NCBI GenBank assembly: GCA_044222225.1
Contig: JBGANR010000022.1
Location: 1-64,000 of the forward strand
Length of the DNA: 64,000 bases
From: JBGANR01 sp044222225
Lineage (GTDB): Bacteria; Actinomycetota; Actinomycetes; Mycobacteriales; Mycobacteriaceae
Direction: 5' to 3'
Shown here: positions 54,297-61,968 of the stretch, one piece after another
Layout: the number at the start of each line of letters is the position of its first letter
Position numbering within the stretch: the first letter of the stretch is position 1
The notes under the pieces: generated by a model
What the model was told of the DNA's origin: nothing
The model's database searches: none
What the model saw: the letters and a program-made list of their open reading frames with translations, nothing else
Program-made: the position numbers and the translations under genes

Positions 54297-54896
54297 TCAG
54301 CCCAGCCGTCGCAGCAGCGGAATGAGCTTCGCCAGCGCCCGCGCGCGATGGCTGACGGCGTTCTTCTCCTCGGCCGACAGCTCGGCGGCGGTGCGGTCGA
54401 GGCCGTCCGGCAGGAAGACCGGGTCGTAGCCGAAACCGCCGTCCCCGCGCGGCTCCCGCAGGACGACCCCGGGCCACTCACCCCGCACGACCTGCGTCGA
54501 CCCGTCCGGCAGCGCCAGCGCGCACGCCGAGACGAAGCGTCCGCTCCGCCGCTCGTCGGGAACGTCGGCCAGTTGCCCGAGCAACAATGCGGTGTTCGCC
54601 GGGTCGTCGCCGTGACGCCCCGCCCAGCGGGCCGAGAGCACGCCGGGCATACCGTTCAGCGCGTCCACCTCGATGCCGGAGTCGTCGGCCACACACGGCA
54701 GTCCCGTCGCGGTCGCTCCGTCGCGGGCCTTGGCGACGGCGTTCTCCTCGAACGTCGCACCCGTCTCCGGCGCCTCCGGAAACGGCGGCACCTCGTCGAG
54801 ACCGATGACGTCGACGTCCAGTCCGGCCGCCGCCACGACGGCGCGCAGTTCCCGCAGCTTCTTCGCGTTGCGGCTGGCGAGCAGCAACCGCGCCAT
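54297..54896 (-). CDS. rdgB: XTP/dITP diphosphatase (RdgB/HAM1)
   Basis: The 199-residue enzyme starts RLLLASRNAKKLRELRAVVA, the family SxNxxK motif, with FEENAVAKARDGATATGLP, VADDSGIEVDALNGMPGVLSARWAG, GFGYDPVFLP and AELSAEEKNAVSHRARAL. It removes non-canonical purine nucleotides. ATG 54896 shares a base with the rph stop (TGATG). It corresponds to Rv1341. Confidence 0.96.
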   Translation of the reverse strand: MARLLLASRNAKKLRELRAVVAAAGLDVDVIGLDEVPPFPEAPETGATFEENAVAKARDGATATGLPCVADDSGIEVDALNGMPGVLSARWAGRHGDDPANTALLLGQLADVPDERRSGRFVSACALALPDGSTQVVRGEWPGVVLREPRGDGGFGYDPVFLPDGLDRTAAELSAEEKNAVSHRARALAKLIPLLRRLG

Positions 54897-55672
54897 CAGC
54901 CGCCGAACGCCTTCGTCGCCGGACCCGACGGCAGCTCGCCCGGGTAGGGCTTCGACAGGGCCTCGCGCTGAGCATCGAACAGATGTTCGATGGCGGCGAT
55001 CGCGGCGTCGAGCAGCTTGTCGAGCGTCGAGCGCGGGAAGGTCGCGCCCTCGCCGGTCCCCTGCACCTCGACGAGCGTGCCCGTGTCCGTCGCCACCACG
55101 TTCATGTCGACCTCGGCCCGTCCGTCCTCCTCGTACGGCAGGTCGACACGGATCCGGCCGTCGACGACGCCGACGCTCACCGCCGCGATCGCGCACGACA
55201 GCGGCCGGGGATCGTTGAGCCGGCGATGCGCCGCGAGGTAGGTGACGGCGTCGGCGAGCGCGACGTAGGCGCCGGTGATCGCCGCCGTCCGGGTTCCGCC
55301 GTCGGCCTGCAGGACGTCGCAGTCGATGGCGATGGTGTTCTCTCCCAACGCGGCGAGATCGATGCAGGCCCGCAGCGAACGACCGATCAGCCGGCTGATC
55401 TCATGCGTCCGCCCGCCGACCCGGCCGCGGGTCGACTCCCGCTGGCTGCGCGTGTGCGTCGCACCCGGCAGCATCGCGTACTCGGCCGTCAGCCAGCCCT
55501 TGCCGGAGCCGCGCCGCCACCGCGGCACACCCTCCTCGACGCTGGCCGTGCACAGCACCTTCGTCCCGCCGAACTCGATCAGGACGGAACCGGCTGGATT
55601 CGCCGTGAATCCCCGGGTGATGCGGATCTCGCGAAGCTCGTCGTCGGTCCTGCCGTCTGCTCGTCTGCTCAC
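54896..55672 (-). CDS. rph: Ribonuclease PH
   Basis: The 258-residue enzyme has RADGRTDDELREIRITRGF, GSVLIEFGGTKVLCTASVE, YAMLPGATHTRSQRES with family basic residues, and DCDVLQADGGTRTAAITGA with active-site acids. It trims tRNA 3' ends phosphorolytically. TAGGGT (minus strand, 55685-55680) stands seven bases before GTG 55672, so the mRNA is probably leaderless. It is coupled to rdgB. Confidence 0.96.
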   Translation of the reverse strand: MSRRADGRTDDELREIRITRGFTANPAGSVLIEFGGTKVLCTASVEEGVPRWRRGSGKGWLTAEYAMLPGATHTRSQRESTRGRVGGRTHEISRLIGRSLRACIDLAALGENTIAIDCDVLQADGGTRTAAITGAYVALADAVTYLAAHRRLNDPRPLSCAIAAVSVGVVDGRIRVDLPYEEDGRAEVDMNVVATDTGTLVEVQGTGEGATFPRSTLDKLLDAAIAAIEHLFDAQREALSKPYPGELPSGPATKAFGG

Positions 55673-55703
55673 GGGCCCCACCCTAATCGACACCCGAGAA
55701 CGG

Positions 55704-56465
55704 TCAGAGATCGAACACCTGCCCCGCATGCACCGCGATCACGTCGCCGTCGAACTCCGTCCTGGCCTCCGCGACGACGTCGTCGACGCTCGTCCACGGC
55801 GGCACGTGCGTGATGGCCAGCGTCCGGACGCCGGCCGCGGCCGCCGCGGCGCCGGCCTCGGTGCCGGAGAGGTGCAGGTCACGCGGCCGCTCGCCGGGCG
55901 CATGCGTCCACGACGCCTCGCAGAGGAACAGGTCGGCGCCCCGCGCGAGGTCGACGAGCGCCTGGCACGCCCCGGTGTCTCCGCTGTAGGCGAGCACCCG
56001 GCCCGTCGGCGACGTCACGCGCATGCCGTAGGTGTGCGGCGGGTGGTTGACGCGCCGGACGTGGACGGTCATGCCGCCGATCTCGTACGTCCCGCCGTCG
56101 GCCCAGGCGTGCACGCTGAACGTGTCGGTGATGTCGTCGATCTCGCCGGGATCCTCCGCGGACACCACCCCGATCCGCCTGGCCGTCCCCGGCGGCCCGT
56201 AGAGATCCGCGAAACCCGACGCCGGAACCGGCGACCAGCGTCGCCACACGAGCAGGCCGGCGAGGTCGAGGCAATGATCGGCGTGCAGATGCGACAGCAG
56301 TACCGAGACGGCGTTCGGGTCCGCCACCTTCTGCAGCGCGCCGAGGACGCCGGGCCCGAAGTCGAGGACGACCGGCGTCTGACCCGGAACCTGCAGCAGG
56401 TACCCGGACGCAGGCGCGTCGGGCCCGCCGAGGCTTCCCGAACACCCGAGAACCGTGAGGCGCAT
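55704..56465 (-). CDS. Metallo-beta-lactamase-fold protein, Rv1339 type
   Basis: The 253-residue protein begins MRLTVLGCSGSLGGPDAPAS and carries the HxHxDH motif SHLHADHCLDL, later YSGDTGAC and a final TLAITHVPP that supplies the last metal-binding His. The M. tuberculosis homologue Rv1339 has been described as an atypical class II cAMP phosphodiesterase. If so here, it would tune the CRP sites in this window. ATG 56465 was preferred; GTG 56474 adds three residues. Confidence 0.88.
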   Translation of the reverse strand: MRLTVLGCSGSLGGPDAPASGYLLQVPGQTPVVLDFGPGVLGALQKVADPNAVSVLLSHLHADHCLDLAGLLVWRRWSPVPASGFADLYGPPGTARRIGVVSAEDPGEIDDITDTFSVHAWADGGTYEIGGMTVHVRRVNHPPHTYGMRVTSPTGRVLAYSGDTGACQALVDLARGADLFLCEASWTHAPGERPRDLHLSGTEAGAAAAAAGVRTLAITHVPPWTSVDDVVAEARTEFDGDVIAVHAGQVFDL

Positions 56466-56510
56466 GGGGCTCACTTTGCCACGTGGACTCCGAGTCGTGG
56501 CCCGGATGTC

Positions 56511-57320
56511 CTACGCGTGCGCCGCCGTCCGGGCGACGTGCCCGAGGGCCGGCCCGAGGAAACGCGCCGCGAGCCGTGCGAAGACGTCCGGGTCGCCCGT
56601 CGACTCGAACCGGCGTTCGGCGAGCCGTCCGGTGTGCGGTCGCAGCAGGTCGTCGACGGTCAGCTCGCGGACCACGTCCTTGGCCGTCTCCTCGGCACTG
56701 GAGACGAGCGCGACGTCCTCGCCCATCGCGAGCTGGATGATGCCCGACAGCAGCGGGTAGTGCGTGCAGCCGAGGATGACGGTGTCGACGTCCGCGCGCT
56801 GCAGCGGCTCCAGATAGCCCTCGGCGAGCCCGAGGACCTGACGTCCGCTCGTGATGCCGCGCTCGACGAAGTCGACGAACCGCGGACAGGCGACCGCCGT
56901 CACCTCGGCGTCCGGCGACGCGGCGAACGCGTCCTGGTAGGCCCGACTGCGGATCGTGGCCTCGGTGCCGATGACGCCGATGCGGTGGGTGCGCGTGACC
57001 CGCACGGCCCGGCGTACCGCGGGCACGATGACCTCGACGACCGGCACCGCGTACCGCTCCCGGGCGTCGGCGAGGCAGGCCGCCGACGCGGTGTTGCAGG
57101 CGATGACCAGCGCTTTCACGCCCCGCTCGACGAGGTCGTCGCCGATGGCGAGGGCGTTGCGGCGGACTTCGGGGATCGTCAGCGGCCCGTACGGCCCGTT
57201 GCCGGTGTCGCCGACGTAGACGATGTCCTCGTCCGGCAGCTGATCGATGATCGCCCGTGCCACCGTCAGACCGCCGACCCCCGAGTCGAAGATGCCGATC
57301 GGAGCGTCCGCGGCGTTCAT
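56511..57320 (-). CDS. murI: Glutamate racemase
   Basis: The 269-residue product has IGIFDSGVGGLTVARAI (catalytic Asp), YVGDTGNGPYG, VIACNTASAACL with Cys73-type base and LGCTHYPLL with the second Cys and His. It makes D-glutamate for peptidoglycan. ATG 57320 overlaps the rhomboid stop (ATGA). It corresponds to Rv1338. Confidence 0.96.
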   Translation of the reverse strand: MNAADAPIGIFDSGVGGLTVARAIIDQLPDEDIVYVGDTGNGPYGPLTIPEVRRNALAIGDDLVERGVKALVIACNTASAACLADARERYAVPVVEVIVPAVRRAVRVTRTHRIGVIGTEATIRSRAYQDAFAASPDAEVTAVACPRFVDFVERGITSGRQVLGLAEGYLEPLQRADVDTVILGCTHYPLLSGIIQLAMGEDVALVSSAEETAKDVVRELTVDDLLRPHTGRLAERRFESTGDPDVFARLAARFLGPALGHVARTAAHA

Positions 57321-57964
57321 GCGGCGGCCCCCGGATACTGCGGGAACGAAGGCGTGGCCGGGGGCGGCGAGAGCTTGCGCCGGCGCAGCAGCCAGGCCGC
57401 GAGGATCCCGCCGACCGCACCGCACAGATGCCCCTGCCAGGACACGAACGCGGCGCCGGGCAGCACACCGAAGAGCAACGTGCCGTAGACGAGGAAGACG
57501 ACGACCCCGACGAGGATCTGGACGAGATCGCGGTTGACGATCCCGCGGACCAGCAGGAACGTCAGCCAGCCGAAGATGATCCCCGACGCGCCGACCGTCA
57601 CGGTGTGCGGCGGTGCGATGAGCCAGACGCCCAGCCCGGAGCACAGCCAGACGATCGCGGTGGCGGCGAGGAAGCGTCCCGAGAGGACGACGAGGAAGCC
57701 GAGCACGAAGAGCGGGCCGGTGTTGGCGGCGAGATGCCCCCAGTCGGCGTGCAGGAACGGCGAGACGACGACGCCCGGCAGGCCGTCGACGTCCCGCGGC
57801 TCGATTCCGTACCGGTCGAGGCTGTAGGCCGTCGCGGCGTCGACGGCCTCGATGACGTACAGCACGGCGATCAGCGCCGCCATCGACACGAGCGCCCGCA
57901 GCCACAGCGGACGCCGGCCGCGTGCCGGCGGCGGCGAGCCGGGCGGAACGGGGTGGACGGTCAT
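57317..57964 (-). CDS. Rhomboid-family intramembrane serine protease
   Basis: The 215-residue protein has about six membrane segments, FLHADWGHLAANTGPLFVLG (the rhomboid HxxxN motif), VGASGIIFGWLTF with GxSG nucleophile Ser, and WQGHLCGAVGGILAAW with catalytic His. It cleaves membrane-spanning substrates. It corresponds to Rv1337. Confidence 0.93.
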   Translation of the reverse strand: MTVHPVPPGSPPPARGRRPLWLRALVSMAALIAVLYVIEAVDAATAYSLDRYGIEPRDVDGLPGVVVSPFLHADWGHLAANTGPLFVLGFLVVLSGRFLAATAIVWLCSGLGVWLIAPPHTVTVGASGIIFGWLTFLLVRGIVNRDLVQILVGVVVFLVYGTLLFGVLPGAAFVSWQGHLCGAVGGILAAWLLRRRKLSPPPATPSFPQYPGAAA

Positions 57965-58017
57965 CGGACGCCTCCTTGACTGTTGCCGAGAAGCTGCGAG
58001 GTGAACGGGTCCGGCGG

Positions 58018-59091
58018 TCATCCGGCGAAAGCCGACGGGATGAGCGAGCGGACGCATTCGATGCCGGCGACCGGCGACGCGTCGCGGACCGCGACGACGA
58101 GCGCCCGGTACATCGCCGTCGTCGCGGCGGCGGCCAGCGCGGTCAACGCGCCGAGGTGCGGGTCCATCCCCACCGGGACGAGCGGCTCGGCTTCGAGCTC
58201 CCGGACGCCGGTGGCCAGGGCGAAGACGGTGTCGCCGTCGAGCGGCGTGTGCGACGGCCGCACCGCACGGGCGATGCCGTCGTGCGCCGCGGTCGCGAGC
58301 CGTCGGCACTGGGCCTTGCTCAGCGCCGCGTCGGTGGCGACGACGCCGATCGTCGTGTTGAGCACCGTGCCTTTGGCCGCGACCCCCGCGAGAGCCGCGA
58401 GCTCGTCGGCGTCCGGCGCCGACCAGCCGAGGACCGCCAGATCCTCCGGCGCGGCGCCGTACGGCAGTCCGGTGCCGGGATCGACCACCGCCCCGACGGG
58501 ATTGGCCACGACGAGCGCACCGACCGTCGCACCGGCCGCGGGCCCCGTCTCGATGACGACGCTCGCCGTCCCGACGCCGCCCTTGAGCCCGCCGGCTCGC
58601 GCCCCGGTTCCGGCGCCGGCGCAGCCGGTCGCCACCGTCCGCCCCGCCGCACGCACGGCCTCCGCGCCCAGCGCCTCGTCCGGCACGGCGCCGGGTGCGC
58701 CGACCGGCAGATCGAAGACGACGGCCGCGGGCACGATCGGCACCCACACGCCGGCTCCCATGTCGAGACCCACCCCCTGCCCGGCCAGCTCCGTCATCAC
58801 CCCCGATGCGGCGGCGAGCCCGAACGCGCTGCCGCCGCACAGCGCGACGGCGTGCACGTGCTGCACCGAGTTCTCCGGCGCGAGCAGGTCGGTCTCCCGC
58901 GTCCCCGGAGCGCCGCCCCGGACGTCGACGGCCCCGGTCGCGCCGTCGCCCGCGAGCACGACGGAGACGCCCGTCGCCCAACCCGCGCCGGGTACGCCTG
59001 CGGCGGCGTCCGCGACGCGCGGCGAGTCGAGCCGCTGCGCCTGCCCGACGGTGAGGCCCGCGACGTCGGTGATCGAGCCCACCGTGCTCAT
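58018..59091 (-). CDS. P1-family (DmpA/NylC) peptidase
   Basis: The 357-residue protein has VGSITDVAGLTVGQAQR, VQHVHAVALCGGSAFGLAAASGV and VLNTTIGVVATDAALSKAQ, where the second Thr is the likely autocatalytic nucleophile as in NylC-type enzymes (DmpA uses Ser). GGLKGGVGTAS is also conserved. It probably self-cleaves into two chains and acts as an aminopeptidase. It corresponds to Rv1333. It overlaps the DUF2017 gene end by four bases. Confidence 0.92.
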   Translation of the reverse strand: MSTVGSITDVAGLTVGQAQRLDSPRVADAAAGVPGAGWATGVSVVLAGDGATGAVDVRGGAPGTRETDLLAPENSVQHVHAVALCGGSAFGLAAASGVMTELAGQGVGLDMGAGVWVPIVPAAVVFDLPVGAPGAVPDEALGAEAVRAAGRTVATGCAGAGTGARAGGLKGGVGTASVVIETGPAAGATVGALVVANPVGAVVDPGTGLPYGAAPEDLAVLGWSAPDADELAALAGVAAKGTVLNTTIGVVATDAALSKAQCRRLATAAHDGIARAVRPSHTPLDGDTVFALATGVRELEAEPLVPVGMDPHLGALTALAAAATTAMYRALVVAVRDASPVAGIECVRSLIPSAFAG

Positions 59092-59672
59092 CGCCGGCCC
59101 GAGAGCGTGATGACGAGCAGCTCCTGCACGGCCGTCAGCCAGTGATAGACGTCCAGGTGCGCGGCCTGCGGATGGTCGGGCGGCAACTCGTCCGGCGTGT
59201 CGGCGTCGATGCCGAGCATCGCGCCGAGCGCCAGCCGGATGTCGTTGAGGGCCGTCAGCCAGTCGTCCGCCTGCGCGGCGTCGAGCGCGATCGGTCCGCC
59301 GCCGTCGGGAAGCGTGTCCCGCATCGTGCGGGCCGCGGCCAGTTTCGCGTCGATGATGAGCGGCTCGTTGACGCTGCGCAGCCCCGCCGCCAGCTGTCCG
59401 CTGACCGCCTCGCTGACGAGCGTCTCGTCCTGATCGGGGCGATGGAAATCCGGCAGCAGCCGGCCGAGGGTGACATCGGTCGGCGGCTGCGCGTGTCCGG
59501 TGACGATCCCCGTCAGGGCGGCGAGCTCATCTCTGGGCGCCGACTCGGCCCGCTCGATGAGCAGGTCCCGCAACGATCCGACCAGCGACGTCAGCAACTC
59601 GGCCTCTTCCGCCGTCACCTTGGTCCTGTACCGGGCCGTCTCACCGGACCCGTCGCGTCGCCATTTCTGCAC
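59088..59672 (-). CDS. DUF2017 protein
   Basis: The 194-residue helical protein has LTSLVGSLRDLLIE, LLPDFHRPD and DWLTALNDIRLALGAMLGI, typical for DUF2017, which sits between clpS and the P1 peptidase in many actinobacteria. Function unknown. TACGGT (minus strand, 59684-59679) stands six bases before GTG 59672 without a ribosome binding site. Confidence 0.9.
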   Translation of the reverse strand: MQKWRRDGSGETARYRTKVTAEEAELLTSLVGSLRDLLIERAESAPRDELAALTGIVTGHAQPPTDVTLGRLLPDFHRPDQDETLVSEAVSGQLAAGLRSVNEPLIIDAKLAAARTMRDTLPDGGGPIALDAAQADDWLTALNDIRLALGAMLGIDADTPDELPPDHPQAAHLDVYHWLTAVQELLVITLSGRR

Positions 59673-59757
59673 GCCTCAACCGTACGACGAGCGCCGCGGC
59701 GCAGTCGCCGGAAGGTCGGAGCCTGCCGCACCGCCGACCATCACCGGGCTTCAACGA

Positions 59758-60069
59758 TCAGTCGTGCTGCATCGTCGCCCAGAGCCCCAACTGCTGGAGC
59801 TTGCGGACGTCCCCCTCCATGCGGTCGCGCGGTCCACTGGACACGACGGCCCTGCCCTCGTTGTGGACGCGCAGCATGAGCTCCGTCGCCTTCTGCTCGC
59901 TGTAGCCGAAGACCTTCTGGAACACGTACGTCACGTAGTGCATGAGGTTCACCGGGTCGTCCCAGACGACCGTCACCCAGGGGCGATCGACGAGCTGTCG
60001 CGGTTCGGCCACCGCTACGCCCGCGCCGCCTCGGTCGTCGCCGACAGGGTCATCGGATGCGGCCGCCAT
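59758..60069 (-). CDS. clpS: ATP-dependent Clp protease adaptor ClpS
   Basis: The 103-residue protein has WVTVVWDDPVNLMHYVTYVFQKVFG (the N-degron-binding Asp and Asn), KATELMLRVHNEGRAVVSSG and a C-terminal RDRMEGDVRKLQQLGLWATM. It hands N-end rule substrates to ClpAP/ClpCP. ATG 60069 lies seven bases after its -10 box. It corresponds to Rv1331. Confidence 0.95.
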   Translation of the reverse strand: MAAASDDPVGDDRGGAGVAVAEPRQLVDRPWVTVVWDDPVNLMHYVTYVFQKVFGYSEQKATELMLRVHNEGRAVVSSGPRDRMEGDVRKLQQLGLWATMQHD

Positions 60070-60088
60070 AGCGCCTAGGGTAGCGGGT
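60070..60088. promoter_or_regulatory. Symmetric bidirectional leaderless promoter for clpS and pncB
   Basis: Only 19 bases separate the two divergent start codons. On the plus strand TAGGGT (60076-60081) stands seven bases before GTG 60089. On the minus strand TACCCT (60082-60077) stands seven bases before ATG 60069. The two -10 boxes overlap by five bases in TAGGGTA. Confidence 0.75.
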
Positions 60089-61393
60089 GTGTCCCCGCAC
60101 AACACCTCCTTGCACACCGACAAGTACGAGCTGACGATGCTGTCGGCGGCCCTGGCGGACGGAACGGCCTCGACGCCGTGCACCTTCGAGGTGTTCGCCC
60201 GCCGATTGCCCGACGGTCGCCGCTACGGCGTCGTGGCCGGCGTCGGCCGGCTGCTCGACGCCCTCGACGGCTTCCGGTTCGGCGCCGACGAGCTCGCCGT
60301 CGTCGCCGGCTTCCTCGACGACGCCACCCTCGACTACCTGCGCGGATACCGCTTCTCCGGGGACGTCTTCGGCTACGAGGAGGGCGAGCTCTTCTTCCCC
60401 GGTTCGCCCGTGCTCACGGTGCGCGGCACGTTCGCCGAGGCGGTCCTGCTCGAGACGCTCACGCTGTCGATCCTCAATCACGACAGCGCGATCGCGTCCG
60501 CGGCGTCCCGCATGGTCGCGGCGGCGGGCGAGCGGCCGATCATCGAGATGGGCTCGCGACGCACCCACGAGGAGGCCGCTGTCGCGGCGGCCCGCGCGGC
60601 CTACCTCGCCGGGATGGCGTCGACGTCGAACCTGGAGGCGGAGCGCCGCTACGGCGTCCCGGCCGCCGGGACGAGCGCGCACGCGTTCACCCTTCTGCAC
60701 ACGACGGCCGCGGGCACGGACGAGCGCTCGGCCTTCGCCGCGCAGGTGGCCGCCCTGGGCACCGGCACGACGCTGCTCGTGGACACCTACGACATCGCCC
60801 GCGGCGTCGAGAACGCCATCGCCGTGGCCGGCCCGGAGCTCGGCGGCGTCCGCATCGACTCCGGCGACCTCGGCGTCCTCGCGCGCCAGGTGCGCGATCA
60901 GCTCGACGCCCTCGGCGCCACCGGCACCCGCATCGTCGTCTCCGGCGACCTCGACGAATACGCCATCGCGTCGCTGCGCGCCGAGCCGGTCGACGTCTAC
61001 GGCGTCGGGACGTCCCTGGTCACCGGCTCGGGCGCCCCGACGGCGGGCATGGTCTACAAGCTCGTCGAGGTGGCGGGCGTCCCCGTCGCCAAGCGCGCCA
61101 CCCACAAGGAGTCGCGCGGCGGCGCGAAGGCCGCGGTCCGCGCCGCCCGGCCCACCGGCACGGTCGTCGAGGAGATCGTCTACCCCCTCGGCGGCGACGT
61201 GCCGGACCCCGGCCCCGGCCTCACTACTCGTCCCCTGCAGCGCGACTACCTGCGCGGCGGCGAACCCGTCGGCCCGGCGCCGAGCCTCGCCGCCGCCCGC
61301 AACCGGCACGCGGCGGCGCTGGTCTCCCTGCCGTGGGAGGGCCGCGGCCTCTCCCACGGCGACCCCGCGGTCCCGACGCGCTACGCGGGCTGA
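60089..61393 (+). CDS. pncB: Nicotinate phosphoribosyltransferase
   Basis: The 434-residue product has SLHTDKYELTMLSAAL, FEVFARRLPDGRRYGVVAG, ILNHDSAIASAASRM, EMGSRRTHEEAAVAAARAAYLAG, ATSN-type ASTSNLEAERRYGVPAAGTSAHAF and GGVRIDSGDLG, all standard for PncB; the phosphorylated His is the one in GTSAHAF. It makes NaMN for NAD salvage. It is followed by pncA. Confidence 0.95.
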   Translation: MSPHNTSLHTDKYELTMLSAALADGTASTPCTFEVFARRLPDGRRYGVVAGVGRLLDALDGFRFGADELAVVAGFLDDATLDYLRGYRFSGDVFGYEEGELFFPGSPVLTVRGTFAEAVLLETLTLSILNHDSAIASAASRMVAAAGERPIIEMGSRRTHEEAAVAAARAAYLAGMASTSNLEAERRYGVPAAGTSAHAFTLLHTTAAGTDERSAFAAQVAALGTGTTLLVDTYDIARGVENAIAVAGPELGGVRIDSGDLGVLARQVRDQLDALGATGTRIVVSGDLDEYAIASLRAEPVDVYGVGTSLVTGSGAPTAGMVYKLVEVAGVPVAKRATHKESRGGAKAAVRAARPTGTVVEEIVYPLGGDVPDPGPGLTTRPLQRDYLRGGEPVGPAPSLAAARNRHAAALVSLPWEGRGLSHGDPAVPTRYAG

Positions 61394-61419
61394 TCGGACA
61401 CCCTCGCTAACCTGATGGG

Positions 61420-61968
61420 ATGAGCACGCGCGCCCTCGTCATCGTCGACGTCCAGAACGACTTCTGCGAGGGCGGCGCGCTCGCCGTCGCCGGGGGCGGC
61501 GCGGTCGCGGCGGGCATCGGGGCGCTGGCCGCCGGATACGACGTCGTCGTCGCGACCCGTGACGCGCACGTCGACCCCGGCGATCACTTCTCCGACACGC
61601 CGGACTTCGTCGACTCCTGGCCGCCGCACTGCCGCGTCGGCACGCCCGGCGCCGACTTCCACCCCGATCTCGACGTCACCCGCGTGCGGGCCGTCTTCGA
61701 CAAGGGCGCCTACAGCGCCGCCTACTCCGGTTTCGAGGGTGCCGACGCCGAGGGCACCGGTCTCGAAGACTGGCTGCGCTCGGCAGGCGTCGACGCCGTG
61801 GACGTCGTGGGCATCGCGACCGACTACTGCGTGCGGGCGACGGCGCTGGACCCCGCAGCGGCCGGTTTCGCGACGCGCGTGCTCGTCGGCCACACGGCCG
61901 CCGTCGCGCCGGCGAACCTCGCCCAGACCGTCGCCGCGCTGCGCGCCGCCGGCGTCGACGTCGCCTGA
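61420..61968 (+). CDS. pncA: Nicotinamidase
   Basis: The 182-residue enzyme has VDVQNDFCEGG (catalytic Asp), a metal site DAHVDPGDHFSD, FDKGAYSAAYSGF (catalytic Lys) and GIATDYCVRATALDA-like GIATDYCVRATAL with nucleophile Cys. It deamidates nicotinamide to nicotinate, the substrate of PncB upstream. TAACCT at 61408-61413 stands six bases before ATG. Homologues activate pyrazinamide. Its stop overlaps the dinG start. Confidence 0.95.
   Translation: MSTRALVIVDVQNDFCEGGALAVAGGGAVAAGIGALAAGYDVVVATRDAHVDPGDHFSDTPDFVDSWPPHCRVGTPGADFHPDLDVTRVRAVFDKGAYSAAYSGFEGADAEGTGLEDWLRSAGVDAVDVVGIATDYCVRATALDPAAAGFATRVLVGHTAAVAPANLAQTVAALRAAGVDVA

Noticed and set aside
57257..57979. Plus-strand frame opposite the rhomboid gene
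   Set aside because: It is charged and featureless, whereas the minus strand has the rhomboid GxSG and catalytic His motifs.
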